Assembly (NCBI GenBank): GCA_934574095.1
Contig: CAKTMW010000065.1
Span: 1-5,578 of the forward strand
Length of the DNA stretch: 5,578 nucleotides
From: an uncultured Oscillospiraceae bacterium
GTDB taxonomy: Bacteria; Bacillota; Clostridia; Oscillospirales; Oscillospiraceae
Reading direction: 5' to 3'
A model generated the notes under the pieces. It searched no databases and had not been told where the DNA came from. It worked only from the letters and a program-made list of their open reading frames with translations. Shown here one piece after another: positions 5,045 to 5,578 of the stretch. Positions within the stretch are counted from its first letter, which is position 1. Each line of letters starts with the position of its first letter. The translations under genes and the position numbers were made by a program.

Positions 5045-5578
5045 TTACTTCTGGGCAGCCAGAGCCTTGTTGGCCTCGGCCATTTCCTCGAAGATACCGG
5101 CGTGCTTCTTGCTGACGATAGCCTTGATGACCAGCAGAGTAGCGACCATCAGGACGCAGGCAATGATCAGGCAGATGACCACGTTCTGGATCAGGCCGGC
5201 CAGGATGAAGCTGACGAAAGCAACACCGGCAACAGTCAGAGCGTAGGGCAGCTGGGTGAACACATGGTTCAGGTGGTAGCAGTGAGCGCCAGCGGAAGCC
5301 ATGATGGTGGTATCGGAGATGGGGGAGCAGTGGTCGCCCATAACTCCGCCGGAGCAGGCAGCCGCCAGACCAATGGTGCACAGGATGGGCTGGGTGTTGT
5401 AGTCAAAGACCTGGACAACGATGGGGGCCATGATGCCGATGGTGCCCCAGGAAGTACCGGTAGCAAAGCCGATGGCGGCACCGATGATGAAGATCACGGC
5501 GGGCAGGAACTTGGCCAGCTCACCAGCGCCCGACATGGCGTTGACGACGAAGTTGGCGGAATACATACCGTAACGGGT
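5045..5578 (-). CDS. NhaC-family Na+/H+ antiporter, second copy (C-terminal 177 residues; runs off right edge)
   Basis: The window holds the last 177 residues and the stop codon; the start lies beyond the right edge. The fragment aligns without gaps to residues 404-580 of the complete NhaC protein next door, with 21 differences by hand count (about 88% identity). Both hallmark motifs are intact: FATGTSWGTIGIMAPI and GDHCSPISDTTIMASAG. Changes cluster in the loop after the first helix (KNAMAGAGDLKV versus VNAMSGAGELAK), around FDYDVEP/FDYNTQP, and in the last membrane helix. The reading frame is clean, so it looks functional rather than a relic. It is followed by its own strong terminator, so the two copies are not obviously one operon. 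The same caution on substrate applies as for the neighbour. Confidence 0.93.
   Translation of the reverse strand, partial: TRYGMYSANFVVNAMSGAGELAKFLPAVIFIIGAAIGFATGTSWGTIGIMAPIVVQVFDYNTQPILCTIGLAAACSGGVMGDHCSPISDTTIMASAGAHCYHLNHVFTQLPYALTVAGVAFVSFILAGLIQNVVICLIIACVLMVATLLVIKAIVSKKHAGIFEEMAEANKALAAQK

Noticed and set aside
1..5578. CRISPR array, tRNA, rRNA, phage genes, transposase or toxin-antitoxin pair
   Set aside because: No regularly spaced repeats, cloverleaf, rRNA-like segment or matching protein was seen on either strand.

Overview
The window looks like chromosomal DNA from a GC-rich member of the Firmicutes (Bacillota), most likely a gut-type Clostridia of the Oscillospiraceae kind. 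The grounds are strong AGGAGG-type ribosome binding sites, sigma-A promoters close to consensus, intrinsic terminators with T tracts, a YtrA-type GntR/ABC pair, and GC-rich genes separated by AT-rich gaps. The genus is inference; there is no rRNA or marker gene here.

Layout. (1) Positions 1-1380 hold a minus-strand operon read toward the left edge: a promoter with an overlapping perfect inverted repeat, a short GntR/YtrA-type repressor, an ABC transporter ATPase and the first 25 codons of a third gene, probably the membrane permease. All junctions overlap, which implies translational coupling. (2) A divergent plus-strand gene (1518-2537) encodes an ATP-grasp enzyme resembling the sugar-transfer-associated group. 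It has its own extended -10 promoter and an intrinsic terminator. (3) The convergent gap 2538-2887 holds that terminator, a 167-bp short repeat with imperfect terminal inverted repeats, and a bidirectional terminator. (4) A complete minus-strand NhaC-family antiporter gene (2888-4630) has a near-consensus promoter and ribosome binding site. (5) An AT-rich gap (4631-5044) ends in a long bidirectional terminator. (6) The last 177 codons of a second NhaC-family gene (5045 to the right edge) are about 88% identical in protein to the first, so the two are tandem paralogues.

How the genes work together. The GntR-ABC block is a self-contained regulated export or stress module: the repressor probably binds the inverted repeat over its own -10/start region until an inducer (unknown here, often cell-envelope stress for this family) releases it. 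The two NhaC genes are separately terminated. The complete copy clearly has its own promoter, so differential expression of near-identical sodium/proton or sodium/solute antiporters is plausible. The ATP-grasp gene stands alone with no visible partner.

I found no convincing new multi-gene system. The most useful points to follow are the tandem NhaC pair, the well-defined operator, the repeat element and the orphan ATP-grasp enzyme.
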